A stretch of DNA of 64,000 bases from the NCBI RefSeq assembly GCF_017873955.1, contig NZ_JAGGKS010000001.1, positions 62,001 to 126,000 on the forward strand, in the 5' to 3' direction. The DNA is from Sedimentibacter acidaminivorans. Its GTDB lineage: Bacteria > Bacillota > Clostridia > Tissierellales > Sedimentibacteraceae. Made by a program: the position numbers and the translations under genes. The notes under the pieces are model-generated. The model saw nothing but the letters and a program-made list of their open reading frames with translations. It was not told where the DNA came from and ran no database searches. Below are positions 1 through 11,232 of this stretch, one piece after another (the stretch's first letter is position 1; each line of letters begins with the position of its first letter).

Positions 1-34
1 ATTGGCGATCCAAGATTTCTTGTGACCGCCAATT
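1..34 (-). terminator. Hairpin downstream of glycosyltransferase gene
   Basis: The arms ATTGGCG and CGCCAAT face each other across 20 bases, with an inner CAAG/CTTG pairing. The hairpin lies just past the stop codon of the minus-strand glycosyltransferase gene. A T-run would fall outside the window, so the terminator role is inferred. Confidence 0.5.
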
Positions 35-40
35 ATATTT

Positions 41-1135
41 TTATATGTTATCTTTAATTTTTTCTTCAATTAAATGAATATTATTTATTAATCTGTCATT
101 ATCTGGATCCTTCGAAAGAGCTTCTTTTGCATGAAAGAGTGACTTGTCATACATTCCAAGATGATAACAACTTATAGAACACAAATCATCAGGTGTGTAA
201 TCCCATGAGTAACCCATATTTACATATGTGGACGACTTTTCCTTTATTTTTAACGCCTCTTGTGTCATATGAAATACAGTTGACCAATCACTTAAATAAT
301 ATGCCATACGAGCAAATTCCACGTATGGATCTCTCATTTTAGGTGATTCAGCAATTGCTCTATAGTACCATGAATAAGCTTCATTAATATTAGATAGTTT
401 ATAATATGATAGAGCTATCCATCTCATAGATGCACATCGTTCATCTTTCCAAGTTGCTGACTTTAGATACAGGTGCTTTTTCAAGATTTCTATGCTTTTT
501 TCCCACATTCCTTTATACATGTATTCTCTACCTAGATAATAGGTAACACGATCATCATCAGGAGTTTCTTTTACTGCAAGCTCTAATAGAGCCAAATACG
601 AACCTCTAGTCTTTGTTTTATCAGGGAAATGATTCAGCACAACTCCATCAAGAAATATTTTAATTTCATTAGAAGTTCCAATATATTTTAGACATTCATG
701 GACTGGATACACCCATTCATAGTCATTCCTAGTGTGTATTTTAAAATAATTAAATTGAACATCTGGAGTCCCATCTTCTTTTATACTCCAGTTATATAGG
801 TATCTACCCATTGTAGCTTTTGGAATCCAAGCATCCTCTAATTTTTTTCGCCATCCTTCTTCAAATACTTCATCTAAATCTGTACATACACATATATCAA
901 CATCCACCGGTACATGTTCAAGAGAAATATTCCTTGCAACATCAAATCTCCATGGATTAACTACATCTACATATACAGTTGCACCTCTATTGCGAAGTTT
1001 CTCTACCGTCATATCACTTGAACCAGTGTCAGTCACAACAATATAGTCTGCCTCGCTCATTGAATCCATCCATTTATCTACAAATTTTTCTTCATTTTTA
1101 CAAATAGCATAAACACATATCTTATATTTGTTCAA
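41..1135 (-). CDS. Family 2 glycosyltransferase with C-terminal TPR-like repeats
   Basis: A 364-residue protein. The N-terminal GT-A fold shows the start CVYAICKNEE, the nucleotide-binding stretch VVTDTGSSD (about 33-41) and a DLDE metal-binding motif (86-89). From about residue 190 to the end there are helical TPR-like repeats. It has no signal peptide or membrane segment, so it is probably cytoplasmic. It is a close paralogue of the next gene, 20 bases away, and GGAGGTGATGG precedes the start. The position next to two Thr-rich collagen-like proteins suggests O-glycosylation of their Gly-X-Thr triplets. That target is inferred; the glycosyltransferase call is firm. Confidence 0.85.
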   Translation of the reverse strand: MNKYKICVYAICKNEEKFVDKWMDSMSEADYIVVTDTGSSDMTVEKLRNRGATVYVDVVNPWRFDVARNISLEHVPVDVDICVCTDLDEVFEEGWRKKLEDAWIPKATMGRYLYNWSIKEDGTPDVQFNYFKIHTRNDYEWVYPVHECLKYIGTSNEIKIFLDGVVLNHFPDKTKTRGSYLALLELAVKETPDDDRVTYYLGREYMYKGMWEKSIEILKKHLYLKSATWKDERCASMRWIALSYYKLSNINEAYSWYYRAIAESPKMRDPYVEFARMAYYLSDWSTVFHMTQEALKIKEKSSTYVNMGYSWDYTPDDLCSISCYHLGMYDKSLFHAKEALSKDPDNDRLINNIHLIEEKIKDNI

Positions 1136-1155
1136 ACTACCATCACCTCCATTAA

Positions 1156-2241
1156 TTATTTCAATTTCAACTTTATAAGTTCAAGATTTTTCTTTAATCG
1201 TTCATTATTAGCATCCATCTCACATGCTTTTTTAGCAAAATCATATGACCTATCATAAAGACCGAGGTGGTAAGTACAAATTGCCCCAAGGTCATAAAAC
1301 GTCTGATTCCATGAGCTCGACTCTATTAAATAACTTCCTGATTGTTCAGTAATTTTTAGTGCCTCGCTAACCATTAGGAACACAAGAGGCCAATCTTGTT
1401 CTGCATATCCTAGTCTGGCCATGTAAAGGTAAGGTTCACGTATTTTAGGGCATTCTGCAATTGCTTTAAAAAGCCATTCTTTTGCCAGTTGTAAATTTTC
1501 TTTTTGCATATAGCATTTAGAAATAAATCTCATAGCAGCAGACCTTTCTTCATTCCATATTGCTGTCTTCATTTTTAGATAACGGTTTAACGTACTAATA
1601 CTTTCATCATACATATTGTAATACATGTATTCACGACCTAGCCAAAACATAACTCTATCATCATTTGGATTTTCTTCCGCTGAAATTTTTAGTAAAGGTA
1701 AATACTGACTCCTTGGTTTTGTCGTATCTGGATAATGATTCAATATTAGACCTTTTATCACGACACATCTTTCATTATTTATATCATTGTATTCAAGTAT
1801 TTCGTGTACAGGATGAACCCATCTATACCCTTTACGACAATGAATTTTTTTCATGGGATATTGCTTATTAGGAGTACCATCACTATTATAACTACATGTA
1901 AACATATATTTTGCTCTAGTATGGAAAGGTAACCATTCATCCTCAAGTTTTTGCCTCCACCCTGGTTCAAATACTTCATCAAGGTCATTGGAAACACAAA
2001 TATCAACGTCTTCCGGAATATGATCCATTGCTGTATTTCTTGCTACATCAAATCGCCACGGTTCAATTATATCAACATATACAATGGCACCTCTTTTCCT
2101 TAGTTTTTCAATAGTGTTATCCGTTGAGCCAGTATCTGTTACTACTACCATATCTGCTTCAGATACAGCATCCATCCAACAATCTACAAATTGTTCTTCG
2201 TTTTTGCAAATTGCGTATACACATACTTTATATTTACTCAC
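1156..2241 (-). CDS. Family 2 glycosyltransferase with TPR-like repeats (tandem paralogue)
   Basis: A 361-residue protein that aligns with its neighbour almost end to end: same CVYAICKNEE start, VVTDTGSTD, PWRFDVARN and DLDE at 86-89, then TPR-like helices. The start is GTG preceded by AGGTGG. Tandem duplication with divergence is the simplest reading, perhaps giving two transferases that act in sequence on one glycan. The donor sugar cannot be told from sequence. It lies between its paralogue and two collagen-like genes on the same strand. Confidence 0.85.
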   Translation of the reverse strand: MSKYKVCVYAICKNEEQFVDCWMDAVSEADMVVVTDTGSTDNTIEKLRKRGAIVYVDIIEPWRFDVARNTAMDHIPEDVDICVSNDLDEVFEPGWRQKLEDEWLPFHTRAKYMFTCSYNSDGTPNKQYPMKKIHCRKGYRWVHPVHEILEYNDINNERCVVIKGLILNHYPDTTKPRSQYLPLLKISAEENPNDDRVMFWLGREYMYYNMYDESISTLNRYLKMKTAIWNEERSAAMRFISKCYMQKENLQLAKEWLFKAIAECPKIREPYLYMARLGYAEQDWPLVFLMVSEALKITEQSGSYLIESSSWNQTFYDLGAICTYHLGLYDRSYDFAKKACEMDANNERLKKNLELIKLKLK

Positions 2242-2433
2242 ACTACCACCTGCTAATATATAATTTTCTCTTCTCTCAATATATGAAATATATAAATAAC
2301 TGATACAAATCTACACTCTTCACTTAAATACTTCTTCTTTGAAATTAACAGTGTCAGAATATGATTATTATTAGTGGAACCACCCTAAACAGAGCAGTCC
2401 CACAAACAATTTAAGACTTATACTTTTTTATAA

Positions 2434-3519
<1,086 letters not shown>

Positions 3520-3558
3520 TATACCACTACCTCTGTTATTATTATTTCAGATTTATTA

Positions 3559-3595
3559 TTAATAGAACTGTCCTAATATAGAACAGTTCTATTAA
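3559..3595 (-). terminator. Inverted repeat between the two collagen-like genes
   Basis: Arms TTAATAGAACTGT and ACAGTTCTATTAA (13 bp, perfect) flank an 11-base loop just downstream of the second collagen-like gene. There is no clear T-run, so termination is likely but not certain. Confidence 0.5.
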
Positions 3596-3631
3596 TTTTC
3601 CAGGGAATATTAATTTTAATTTCCCTTAAAC

Positions 3632-4903
3632 CTAATCAATACCAAGACCTCCACTGACAAACCCAGTGAGTATTGTTGCTATATCAATACCAGCTGTAAC
3701 ACTAGCTGAAAGAACATACATAAGACGAGTGCCCGCCGTAACAGGTATTGAAAGTCCAGTAGTTATCCCACTTGAAGTTGTTCCAACTGCTACAGTTCCT
3801 GTAAGCGGAGGAGCAAGAGTTACAGTTGCACCTGGAACAAGTGCGAAGCTATCATTTGGTGTGGTTGAACTGTACAACTGTGCTGTAATTGTAACAGTAC
3901 TTCCAACGAGGGATGCTGCAGCTGCAATACTATAATACGCAGCCATTGAAGTTATCACACCATCTCTTGGCACTGAGAAAGCGAGACTGGAGCTTCCAGT
4001 AACATCAATCAGTCCACCAACAATTAAAGCAACATCATTGCTCCCAAATCCCACAAGTGCCTGAGTTCCTGCCAATCCACCCAAAACTGTGGTCAAAGTT
4101 GTTACTCCGCCTGAAGCAAAAGGTATAATTGCTCCAGGTCCTGTTGGGCCTATTGGTCCTGTTGGACCTACTGCTCCTGTTGGGCCTATTGGACCTGTCG
4201 GACCTGTTGGGCCTATTGGACCTGTTGGACCTACTGCTCCTGTCGGACCTATTGGACCCGTCGGACCTATTGGACCTGTCGGACCTATTGGACCTGTTGG
4301 ACCTGTTGGGCCTATTGGACCTGTTGGACCTACTGCTCCTGTTGGGCCTATTGGACCTATTGGACCTGTTGCTCCTGTTGGACCTACTGGACCTGTTGGA
4401 CCTATTGGACCTGTTGGACCTACTGCTCCTGTTGGACCTATTGGCCCCGTTTGTCCGGTTGCTCCGGTTGCACCCGTTGGCCCTACAGGCCCTATTGGTC
4501 CTATTGGTCCTATTGGTCCTTGTGGACCTGTTGCTCCTGTTGCTCCTGTTGCTCCAATTGGACCTTGTGGTCCTATTGGGCCTTGTGGTCCTGTTGCGCC
4601 CGTTGCTCCCGTTGCTCCCGTTGCTCCCGTTGCTCCCGTTGCTCCCGTTGCTCCCGTTGGACCCACTGGACCTCTTAACCCTTGAGGACCCCTTGGCCCT
4701 TGAGGACCAAATGGGCCTTGCGGACCTTGTGGCCCTCTCGGACCTCTTGGTCCTACACAGCAACAACAATACTGATTGTGACATGGATTATGCCAATGAT
4801 TGTCGCATGGGTCAATTGGTGGACACCCACAAGAATCATTACAATCTTGCTCACGATCCCATTGTTCCTGCATGTAATTAAAATCTCTATCATAAAAACT
4901 CAT
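3632..4903 (-). CDS. Collagen-like protein with BclB-type C-terminal domain
   Basis: A 423-residue protein. Residues 1-50 are acidic and rich in His and Cys (nine Cys, including CCCC at 46-49), possibly for disulfide or metal cross-linking. Residues about 51-257 are about 69 Gly-X-Y triplets, starting with GPRGPQ types and moving to GATGAT and GPIGPT. Residues about 258-423 match the BclB C-terminal domain ([21 protein letters not shown]). The start is preceded by GGAGGAAG. With the neighbouring collagen-like protein and two glycosyltransferases it forms a probable exosporium or surface glycoprotein locus. Repeat number is likely variable between strains. Confidence 0.85.
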   Translation of the reverse strand: MSFYDRDFNYMQEQWDREQDCNDSCGCPPIDPCDNHWHNPCHNQYCCCCVGPRGPRGPQGPQGPFGPQGPRGPQGLRGPVGPTGATGATGATGATGATGATGATGPQGPIGPQGPIGATGATGATGPQGPIGPIGPIGPVGPTGATGATGQTGPIGPTGAVGPTGPIGPTGPVGPTGATGPIGPIGPTGAVGPTGPIGPTGPTGPIGPTGPIGPTGPIGPTGAVGPTGPIGPTGPTGPIGPTGAVGPTGPIGPTGPGAIIPFASGGVTTLTTVLGGLAGTQALVGFGSNDVALIVGGLIDVTGSSSLAFSVPRDGVITSMAAYYSIAAAASLVGSTVTITAQLYSSTTPNDSFALVPGATVTLAPPLTGTVAVGTTSSGITTGLSIPVTAGTRLMYVLSASVTAGIDIATILTGFVSGGLGID

Positions 4904-4959
4904 AAATCTTCCTCCAATTAATAAAATAGCTATATAAATTATTTTTTAACTATTTATAA

Positions 4960-4987
4960 TAATATATGAACAGCCTGTCAATCTGTT
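4960..4987 (-). promoter_or_regulatory. Possible sigma-K promoter for BclB-like gene
   Basis: On the minus strand AACA is followed after 15 bases by CATATATTA, fitting the sigma-K pattern (AC / CATANNNTA, about 15-16 spacing) seen at late mother-cell spore-coat genes. It lies about 60 bases upstream of the start. The motif is short and AT-rich, so chance is possible. Confidence 0.35.
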
Positions 4988-5052
4988 ACCTTAGAAGTTT
5001 ATAAAGCGCAGTTCTTTTATTTGCAGGAAAATTTGAATATTGACAAATTAAA

Positions 5053-5076
5053 AAGGTACGCATAAATGCGTACCTT
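5053..5076 (-). terminator. Rho-independent terminator after ftsH
   Basis: Perfect 11-bp arms AAGGTACGCAT / ATGCGTACCTT, followed on the minus strand by a T-rich tract, 50 bases past the ftsH stop. Confidence 0.8.
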
Positions 5077-5125
5077 ACAATTATATTAGTATCCTATTAT
5101 GTGTACCCTAAATTATCAATATAAA

Positions 5126-6949
5126 TTATATTCCTTCAAACAAAGCATCAAACTCTTTACCTGATATTGTTTCTTTTTCTAATAGAGCTTTAGCTACTCT
5201 TTCAAGTTTTTCAAAATTTTCACTTAATAATCCTTCAGTCTTATCGTATGCAGTATCAATTATTCTACGCATCTCATTGTCTATTTTAGCTGCAACTTCT
5301 TCACTGTAATTTCTCATCTTATTAAAATCTCTACCTAAGAATATCTCATCATCATTTGTTCCATATGCCATAGGTCCAAGAGCATCACTCATACCATAAG
5401 TAGTTACCATTGCTCTTGCAATTTTAGTAGCTCTTTCAATATCATTAGAAGCACCTGTTGATATATCATTAAGGGCCAATTTTTCTGCTACTCTTCCACC
5501 TAATAACCTAACAATATTTTCTTCCATCTCAGATTTTGATGCATACGACCTATCTTCCTCTGGTAAATACATTGTGAATCCACCAGCACCACCTCTCGGA
5601 ATAATAGTTATCATATGAACTGGGTCTTTTGAAGACGATAGCTTAGCAACAACCGCGTGACCAGCTTCGTGAAACGCTGTAAGCTTTCTTTCACTATCAC
5701 TAATTACCTTGCTCCTTTTTTCAGGACCTGCAATTACCTTAGTTATTGCTTCTTCAATTGTATCCATTGTTATTAAAGTTTTATTGTGTCTTGCTGACAA
5801 TAACGCAGCTTCATTCATAGCATTTTCCAAATCAGCAGGAGTAAATCCTGGTGTTCTTTTTGCAACAACTTCTAAATCTATGTCTTCGCCTAATGGCTTC
5901 TTTTTTACGTGAATTTTCAATATTTCTTCTCTTGCTTTAACATCAGGTAAACCAACATGAACTTGTCTATCGAATCTACCTGGCCTTAATAAGGCTGGAT
6001 CAAGTATATCAGGTCTGTTTGTAGCAGCTATTATGATAATTCCTTCATTTCCACCAAATCCATCCATTTCAACTAACAACTGATTTAATGTCTGTTCTCT
6101 TTCATCATTGCCGCCGCCCATTCCAGCGCCTCTTTTTCTACCAACTGCATCTATTTCATCAATAAACACTATACAAGGTGAACTTTTTTTAGCTTGATCA
6201 AACAAATCCCTTACTCTTGATGCTCCAACGCCGACAAACATTTCAACAAAGTCAGAACCACTTATACTAAAAAACGGAACTCCAGCTTCACCAGAAACTG
6301 CCTTTGACAAATATGTTTTACCTGTTCCAGGAGGTCCAACTAACAATACTCCTTTAGGAATACGAGCACCTAGTTTAATAAATTTAACTGGATTTTTTAA
6401 AAAATCCACAATTTCGCTCAACTCTTCTTTTTCTTCATCCAAACCTGCTACATCAGCAAAAGTAATTTTTTTGTCTGGGTCGTCATCCTTATGAAGCTTT
6501 GCCCTGCTTTTTCCAAATGACATTGCTTTTCCTGCTCCTCCACCTTGGGACTGACGCATGAAAACAAACCACAAAACTCCTAATAAAACAAGCATTCCCA
6601 ACGTAGGCAATATTTGTACCCACAATGGTGTTGCCGGAACTGGTTTTCCCTCAATTACTATACTACCATCTTCAACCTTATCTGCAAGATATTTATCATA
6701 AAATCCTGAAGAAAAGACAAAAATACTTGGTACATATGATGTAAAAGGTGTATCGTCATTGTAAACTCCCTTCACTTCACTTTCTGTGAAGGTTAATGAC
6801 TTAACATTTTCATTTTCTACTTGAACTATAAGTTCACTATAAGTTATCTGCTGAACTTGTGCTACTGGTTCAACCATACTTTTTACTATTAAAATTATCA
6901 CAGCGAATATAACTATGTACATCGCTATGCTACGCATAAACCCTTTCAA
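5126..6949 (-). CDS. ftsH: ATP-dependent zinc metalloprotease FtsH
   Basis: A 607-residue membrane-anchored AAA+ protease that degrades misassembled membrane proteins and regulatory factors. Membrane segments lie at about 7-24 and 108-131 around an extracytoplasmic loop. The AAA domain has Walker A GPPGTGKT (205-212), Walker B VFIDEIDA (261-268) and the second region of homology ending LLRPGRFDR. The zinc site is HEAGH (427-431), with Asp503 as likely third ligand. Length is normal for Firmicutes. It sits downstream of tilS-hpt as in many Firmicutes, 96 bases after hpt with no terminator between, so co-transcription is likely. Confidence 0.97.
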   Translation of the reverse strand: MKGFMRSIAMYIVIFAVIILIVKSMVEPVAQVQQITYSELIVQVENENVKSLTFTESEVKGVYNDDTPFTSYVPSIFVFSSGFYDKYLADKVEDGSIVIEGKPVPATPLWVQILPTLGMLVLLGVLWFVFMRQSQGGGAGKAMSFGKSRAKLHKDDDPDKKITFADVAGLDEEKEELSEIVDFLKNPVKFIKLGARIPKGVLLVGPPGTGKTYLSKAVSGEAGVPFFSISGSDFVEMFVGVGASRVRDLFDQAKKSSPCIVFIDEIDAVGRKRGAGMGGGNDEREQTLNQLLVEMDGFGGNEGIIIIAATNRPDILDPALLRPGRFDRQVHVGLPDVKAREEILKIHVKKKPLGEDIDLEVVAKRTPGFTPADLENAMNEAALLSARHNKTLITMDTIEEAITKVIAGPEKRSKVISDSERKLTAFHEAGHAVVAKLSSSKDPVHMITIIPRGGAGGFTMYLPEEDRSYASKSEMEENIVRLLGGRVAEKLALNDISTGASNDIERATKIARAMVTTYGMSDALGPMAYGTNDDEIFLGRDFNKMRNYSEEVAAKIDNEMRRIIDTAYDKTEGLLSENFEKLERVAKALLEKETISGKEFDALFEGI

Positions 6950-7045
6950 TTATAGCCTCCTTCTGTCTAAAAGACCCTTAAATTTCCACCCTAATATTGT
7001 AACATATAGAATTTTATATTACAAATATTTTATTAACTATAATTC

Positions 7046-7585
7046 CTATTCCGAATAAACTTCTTCCTTTAATACTGCAACATAAGGTAAATTTCTATAT
7101 TTTTCAGCATAATCAAGCCCATAACCTACAACGAATTCATCTGGAACTTGGAATCCAGTGTATTTTATATTAATATTTGCTGTCCTTCTGTCTGGCTTAT
7201 CAAGAATTGTACATATTTCTACAGATTCAGGACCTCTTGCCTTTAAATTTTCTATTAAATAAGATAAAGTTAAACCTGAGTCAATTATATCCTCTACTAT
7301 AAGTATGTGTTTGCCTTCAATGCCCTTATCTAAATCTTTCAATATTCTAACTACTCCTGAAGATTTAGTATCACAGCCATAGCTTGAAACTGCCATAAAA
7401 TCAATCTCTAAAGGCAAGTCTATTCTTTTCATTAAATCACTAACGAAAACAACAGCTCCTTTTAATACACATATTAAAAGTAAATCCTTTCCTTTATAAT
7501 CCTCTGCTATTTTAGCACCAAGTTCTTTTACCTTTGCTTGTAAGGAATCCTCATCAATGAGAATCTTTTTAATGTCATTGTTCAT
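7046..7585 (-). CDS. hpt: Hypoxanthine phosphoribosyltransferase
   Basis: A 179-residue purine salvage enzyme that makes IMP or GMP from hypoxanthine or guanine and PRPP. The PRPP-binding loop VEDIIDSG lies at 97-104, the LKGA loop at about 41-44, and the C-terminal part carries VPDEFVVGYGLDY. Size is typical. Its start overlaps the end of tilS by 11 bases, which indicates translational coupling. The tilS-hpt-ftsH order is conserved widely in Firmicutes. Confidence 0.96.
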   Translation of the reverse strand: MNNDIKKILIDEDSLQAKVKELGAKIAEDYKGKDLLLICVLKGAVVFVSDLMKRIDLPLEIDFMAVSSYGCDTKSSGVVRILKDLDKGIEGKHILIVEDIIDSGLTLSYLIENLKARGPESVEICTILDKPDRRTANINIKYTGFQVPDEFVVGYGLDYAEKYRNLPYVAVLKEEVYSE

Positions 7586-8963
7586 CTTTCTCCTCCATTA
7601 TAGTTACTTTTAATATTTTTCTTGTTGAGGATGAAACTTTATAGTTATTGTGAATTCTATAGCCTTCAACCCATATTATATTACTTTCATCTGCAATTAT
7701 AAGTGTTTTATCTCTCTTTTCTGCAGGCACTTTCATATCAATAAAAATATCCTTTAATTTTTTTCTTCCAGTCATTCCACATGGAATTATATTGTCACCT
7801 GATATTCTATTCCTAGCAACTAAATTTCCTATTATCTTGTCGTAATCAATACTAAAACTTTTCTTATTATTAAAAACATAATCAGATGATTCTAGAATTT
7901 CACAAACAATAGTCTTCCCTATTTCTCTAATATGTAATGGCAAGTCGACTTTGATATTATATTCAAAATGTTCAACTTTTTCAATATTTTTCCTAATTAC
8001 TAAATTATTATAGCTAATTTCTACAATTAAACCCTCTGACAAATCAATTTTTTTGCCTGTTTTGCCATTTCTAATAAATTCATTAGCATACTCTATATGC
8101 TTCATTTCAATATTATTTGCGTGTCCTTTTAAAAGTTCAATTGCTTTTCTAACAATTCTACCTACTTCGTAGTCTTCCATATTTTTTAATTTATACAAGT
8201 CAAAAAATATTTCATTTTCATTTTCTTTTAGTAATATGTCTTGATATTTTATATTTATATACTTCTCAATGATTTTACTGTCCTTATCCATTATCTCGGA
8301 CATACGGAATAGAGTATTCTGAATATTAGGATTAAACTCCTTTTCTAGATATGGTATCAAATTTAATCTAATTTTGTTTCTACCATAAATCGCCTGAGTA
8401 TTTGTTTTATCTGTACAAAACTCATACCTATTTTCTTTTAAATATTTTTCTATAACACTTCTTTTTACATTAAGTATCGGCCTAATTATATCATCTTTCA
8501 CTAATGACATAGCACCCAAGCCATCAATGCCCGTTCCCCTAATAATACGTTGTAATACTGTCTCTGCTTGGTCGTTAAGATTGTGAGCTACAGCAATTTT
8601 TCCACCACCAATAGACTTTAAATTGTCTCTAAAAAAATTATACCTCAAAATTCGACCTGCCTCTTCTTCAGTTACATGAAGTTCATTTGCGTATTCAGTG
8701 GCATTTTTTCTTTTAACAAATAATTTAACACCGTATTGGATACATAAAGCTCGGACAAAATCTTCATCGTGGTCTGCATCCTCGCCTCTATACATATGGT
8801 TTATATGAGAAGCATACAGATTAAAACTTAAAGTTTCCTTTAACAACCTCAAATTATGAAACAAGAAAACAGAATCAGGTCCACCTGAAAAACCAATTAA
8901 AACATTGTCTCCTTGATTTATTAAATTGTTTTGTAATATATTATATTTTACTAAATTATACAT
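7575..8963 (-). CDS. tilS: tRNA(Ile)-lysidine synthetase
   Basis: A 462-residue ATP-pyrophosphatase that converts C34 of the CAU tRNA-Ile to lysidine so that it reads AUA, which matters in a genome rich in AUA codons. The P-loop SGGPDS lies at 26-31, AHNLNDQAETVLQRIIRGTG follows in the N-terminal domain, and the C-terminal substrate-binding domain ends around residue 455. It overlaps hpt downstream. In most relatives spoIIE lies directly upstream; here two hydrolase genes and a pseudogene intervene. Confidence 0.95.
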   Translation of the reverse strand: MYNLVKYNILQNNLINQGDNVLIGFSGGPDSVFLFHNLRLLKETLSFNLYASHINHMYRGEDADHDEDFVRALCIQYGVKLFVKRKNATEYANELHVTEEEAGRILRYNFFRDNLKSIGGGKIAVAHNLNDQAETVLQRIIRGTGIDGLGAMSLVKDDIIRPILNVKRSVIEKYLKENRYEFCTDKTNTQAIYGRNKIRLNLIPYLEKEFNPNIQNTLFRMSEIMDKDSKIIEKYINIKYQDILLKENENEIFFDLYKLKNMEDYEVGRIVRKAIELLKGHANNIEMKHIEYANEFIRNGKTGKKIDLSEGLIVEISYNNLVIRKNIEKVEHFEYNIKVDLPLHIREIGKTIVCEILESSDYVFNNKKSFSIDYDKIIGNLVARNRISGDNIIPCGMTGRKKLKDIFIDMKVPAEKRDKTLIIADESNIIWVEGYRIHNNYKVSSSTRKILKVTIMEEKDEQ

Positions 8964-9198
8964 ATTTTATCCTCTTATCTAATACATGTCTGTAATTATA
9001 TCACATAAAAAAGCAAATTAAAAATATTTTTTAAACTTTCCTTTTGATAGCTATATAAAAAATATCACAATACTATTAAAAAATCAATCATCAATGGATT
9101 AATAAAAATAAAAAAAGTAAAACCATTACGCAATTTTTTAAATACACAACAACCCTAAAATCCACTGCAAATACAATGAGTTTCAAGGTCTTAATTTC

Positions 9199-10038
9199 TT
9201 AACTATTTGCACTTCCAAAACCAAACAACTTAAATGCATTATCATACAACACTTTTCTTCTATCATTAGCATTAGGGAAAAGCTTCTCAACAGTCTTCAA
9301 TAATGTACCATAATCAATTCTCTCTGGTGCTCTTAAAAATGGCCAATCAGAACCCCAAATACAATTGTCCAAACCAAAATCTTCTACCAATTTATAAACA
9401 TATGGCCATGCATCACAATAAGGAACAGATTCATTTGAAAATTTTTCGTATCCAGATAGCTTAATAGTGGCACGACCAGTTCGACCGAGCTTTAGTAGTG
9501 ATTGAAAACCAGCTTGTTCTATACCATTTTTTAAAATTGGTTTGCCACAATGGTCAATTAATAATCGAACACTTGAACCCTCAAGCAATGGCATCAAAGG
9601 TAAAACTTCATCTCCCTCAAATTGAACTTGCAAAAACATGTCTAGCTTTTCAAGTTTTCCTAAAAGTTCTCTAGTATTCAAATAATAATTTGTACCCATA
9701 GCTGAAGTATTAAAAGCAACCCCAACAATTCCAGCTTTCTTCAAACGTTGAAGCTCTGACAATTCAACATCATTTTCTACTACTGCAATTCCTTTAAATT
9801 TACCATCACTTCTTGCTATAGAATCTAATAAACATCTATTATCAGTGGCATATCCAGAATTTGGACCCACTACCAAAGCATAACTCAGTCCATACGCCTC
9901 AAATAATTGTAATAATTGTTTAGCTGTACTAATTTCATGTCCCTTAGGGTGATATGCAACACTATCTTTATATGGAAATTGTACAGGATCGAAAATATGG
10001 TTATGACAATCAATTTTAGGTTCATCAAAAATATTCAT
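9199..10038 (-). CDS. Amidohydrolase 2 family TIM-barrel hydrolase
   Basis: A 279-residue protein with the metal-binding DCHNHIFD motif near the N-terminus (His12, His14), LLIDHCGKP in the middle and a GSDWPF motif near the C-terminus. These are the signature elements of the PF04909 group, which includes 2-pyrone-4,6-dicarboxylate lactonase-like and decarboxylase-like enzymes. The substrate is not clear. It starts 38 bases after the metallo-beta-lactamase-fold gene on the same strand, so the two probably act in one pathway. A decayed phenylacetate-CoA ligase fragment lies upstream of both, hinting at an aromatic-acid or lactone-related origin, which is inference. Confidence 0.8.
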   Translation of the reverse strand: MNIFDEPKIDCHNHIFDPVQFPYKDSVAYHPKGHEISTAKQLLQLFEAYGLSYALVVGPNSGYATDNRCLLDSIARSDGKFKGIAVVENDVELSELQRLKKAGIVGVAFNTSAMGTNYYLNTRELLGKLEKLDMFLQVQFEGDEVLPLMPLLEGSSVRLLIDHCGKPILKNGIEQAGFQSLLKLGRTGRATIKLSGYEKFSNESVPYCDAWPYVYKLVEDFGLDNCIWGSDWPFLRAPERIDYGTLLKTVEKLFPNANDRRKVLYDNAFKLFGFGSANS

Positions 10039-10076
10039 TTATTATTTACTCCTTTAATTTTTATCCTTAATCTTTG

Positions 10077-10907
10077 TTAGAGATTGTATTTTTCTCCTGG
10101 GGCTAATATATGCAGCCTGTTTGGATTAACAATTTTGCCCTCTACATCCTTTGGATTGGCATTAAAGGCATCTTTATCTGGATTATAATATGTTCCGTAA
10201 TGATACATTATAAGTTTCGTATCCAACAATGTATTTGCAAGCAATATAGAATTTTCAAAACCAAAGTGATATTCATCATTTGAAAAATCTATAAACATTA
10301 AATCTACATCTTTCATTTGCAAATGCTCATCTAACAATTTGGAATCACCTGGTGCCCATATATTACCATCACATGTTTTCATAAAAAATCCGCAGCAGTC
10401 ATCTGGTCCAAAACACCAATCAAACTCAGGTCTATTTTCCTGCCAAGAATGCGAAGCACGAGTAAGTGTAATTTCTATATCACCAATTCTAAAAGTTGAA
10501 CCAATTTCATGGCTAATGATGCTAGCACTATCTATTTCAAACGACTTAAGTTTATTAGAAACAAATTCAGTACCATGAAACACAGTACCTTTTTTTGATA
10601 ATTCAATTGCACTTAACTCTCCTAGGTGGTCATAATCAGAATGTGTATATAATACTGCATCAACTTTTTTAATTTTCGATGGAACTATTGGTGAACTTAC
10701 TAATAAAGTCTGACCAGTTTCACTCATTGAACTATTCTGAGGGTCTGTGCAAATAACTGGGTCAATCATAATTATAGTACCACGGCTATTTATTAATATT
10801 CCTCCAGAGCCTAACCAATACACTGAAGTTGAATTTTGCAATTTAAAATCATCTTCCCTCATTTGAATCGTACTTGGGGCGGTTGCTTGAAATTTTTGTG
10901 TTTTCAT
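10077..10907 (-). CDS. MBL-fold metal-dependent hydrolase (UlaG-like)
   Basis: A 276-residue metallo-beta-lactamase-fold protein. The THSDYDHLG motif at 88-96 supplies the HxDxDH metal ligands, ASHSW follows at about 153, and WAPGDSK and a late MYHYGTYYNPD stretch complete the site. The shape resembles the UlaG/L-ascorbate-6-phosphate lactonase group more than true beta-lactamases. No signal peptide is present, so it is cytoplasmic. It is the first gene of a pair with the downstream amidohydrolase. The exact substrate is unknown. Confidence 0.8.
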   Translation of the reverse strand: MKTQKFQATAPSTIQMREDDFKLQNSTSVYWLGSGGILINSRGTIIMIDPVICTDPQNSSMSETGQTLLVSSPIVPSKIKKVDAVLYTHSDYDHLGELSAIELSKKGTVFHGTEFVSNKLKSFEIDSASIISHEIGSTFRIGDIEITLTRASHSWQENRPEFDWCFGPDDCCGFFMKTCDGNIWAPGDSKLLDEHLQMKDVDLMFIDFSNDEYHFGFENSILLANTLLDTKLIMYHYGTYYNPDKDAFNANPKDVEGKIVNPNRLHILAPGEKYNL

Positions 10908-10955
10908 ATTATCATCTCCACTTCAGGTATATATAAATTAAATTTTTGGGTGTTT

Positions 10956-11131
10956 TTAGCAATTACTTTTATCATTATATACGTCTCCCTTATCTATTAC
11001 TTCTTTTACAACTCTTTTTTCTAAAGCTTCTAGTATACTTATTCTATCAGAAAAAGATTTTTCTGACAACTCACTAATATTTCTAATTTATCTAAATTTC
11101 CATTTCTAGGAACTATTAATTGATATATCAT
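10956..11131 (-). pseudogene. Decayed C-terminal fragment of phenylacetate-CoA ligase
   Basis: The minus strand encodes MIYQLIVPRNGNLDKLEI, then after a frameshift near 11065 continues in another frame as SEKSFSDRISILEALEKR until a stop at 10956-10958. Joined, these match the C-terminal domain of PaaK-type adenylate-forming ligases (pattern: xxVVxRxGxLDxLxVxVEVxxxxFSD, then a basic helix). The rest of the gene is missing. It lies between the spoIIE terminator and the MBL-fold gene. The family match is from memory of the pattern, not a search. Confidence 0.6.
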
Positions 11132-11137
11132 ATAAAA

Positions 11138-11165
11138 CCTCCCGTCCTATATAAAGGACGAGAGG
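11138..11165 (-). terminator. Rho-independent terminator after spoIIE
   Basis: Arms CCTCCCGTCCT and AGGACGAGAGG pair over 11 bp with one G-U pair and a 6-base loop, followed on the minus strand by TTTTAT. Confidence 0.85.
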
Positions 11166-11232
11166 TTAACTTTCGGTATTACAGTCAAGCTTATACAATC
11201 AGCCGACTAATCATGATGGAATTCACCAGAGC

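Noticed and set aside
3632-4903. Short tandem DNA repeats resembling a CRISPR or satellite array
   Set aside because: The periodicity is 9-18 bases and encodes in-frame Gly-X-Y triplets; there are no spacers.
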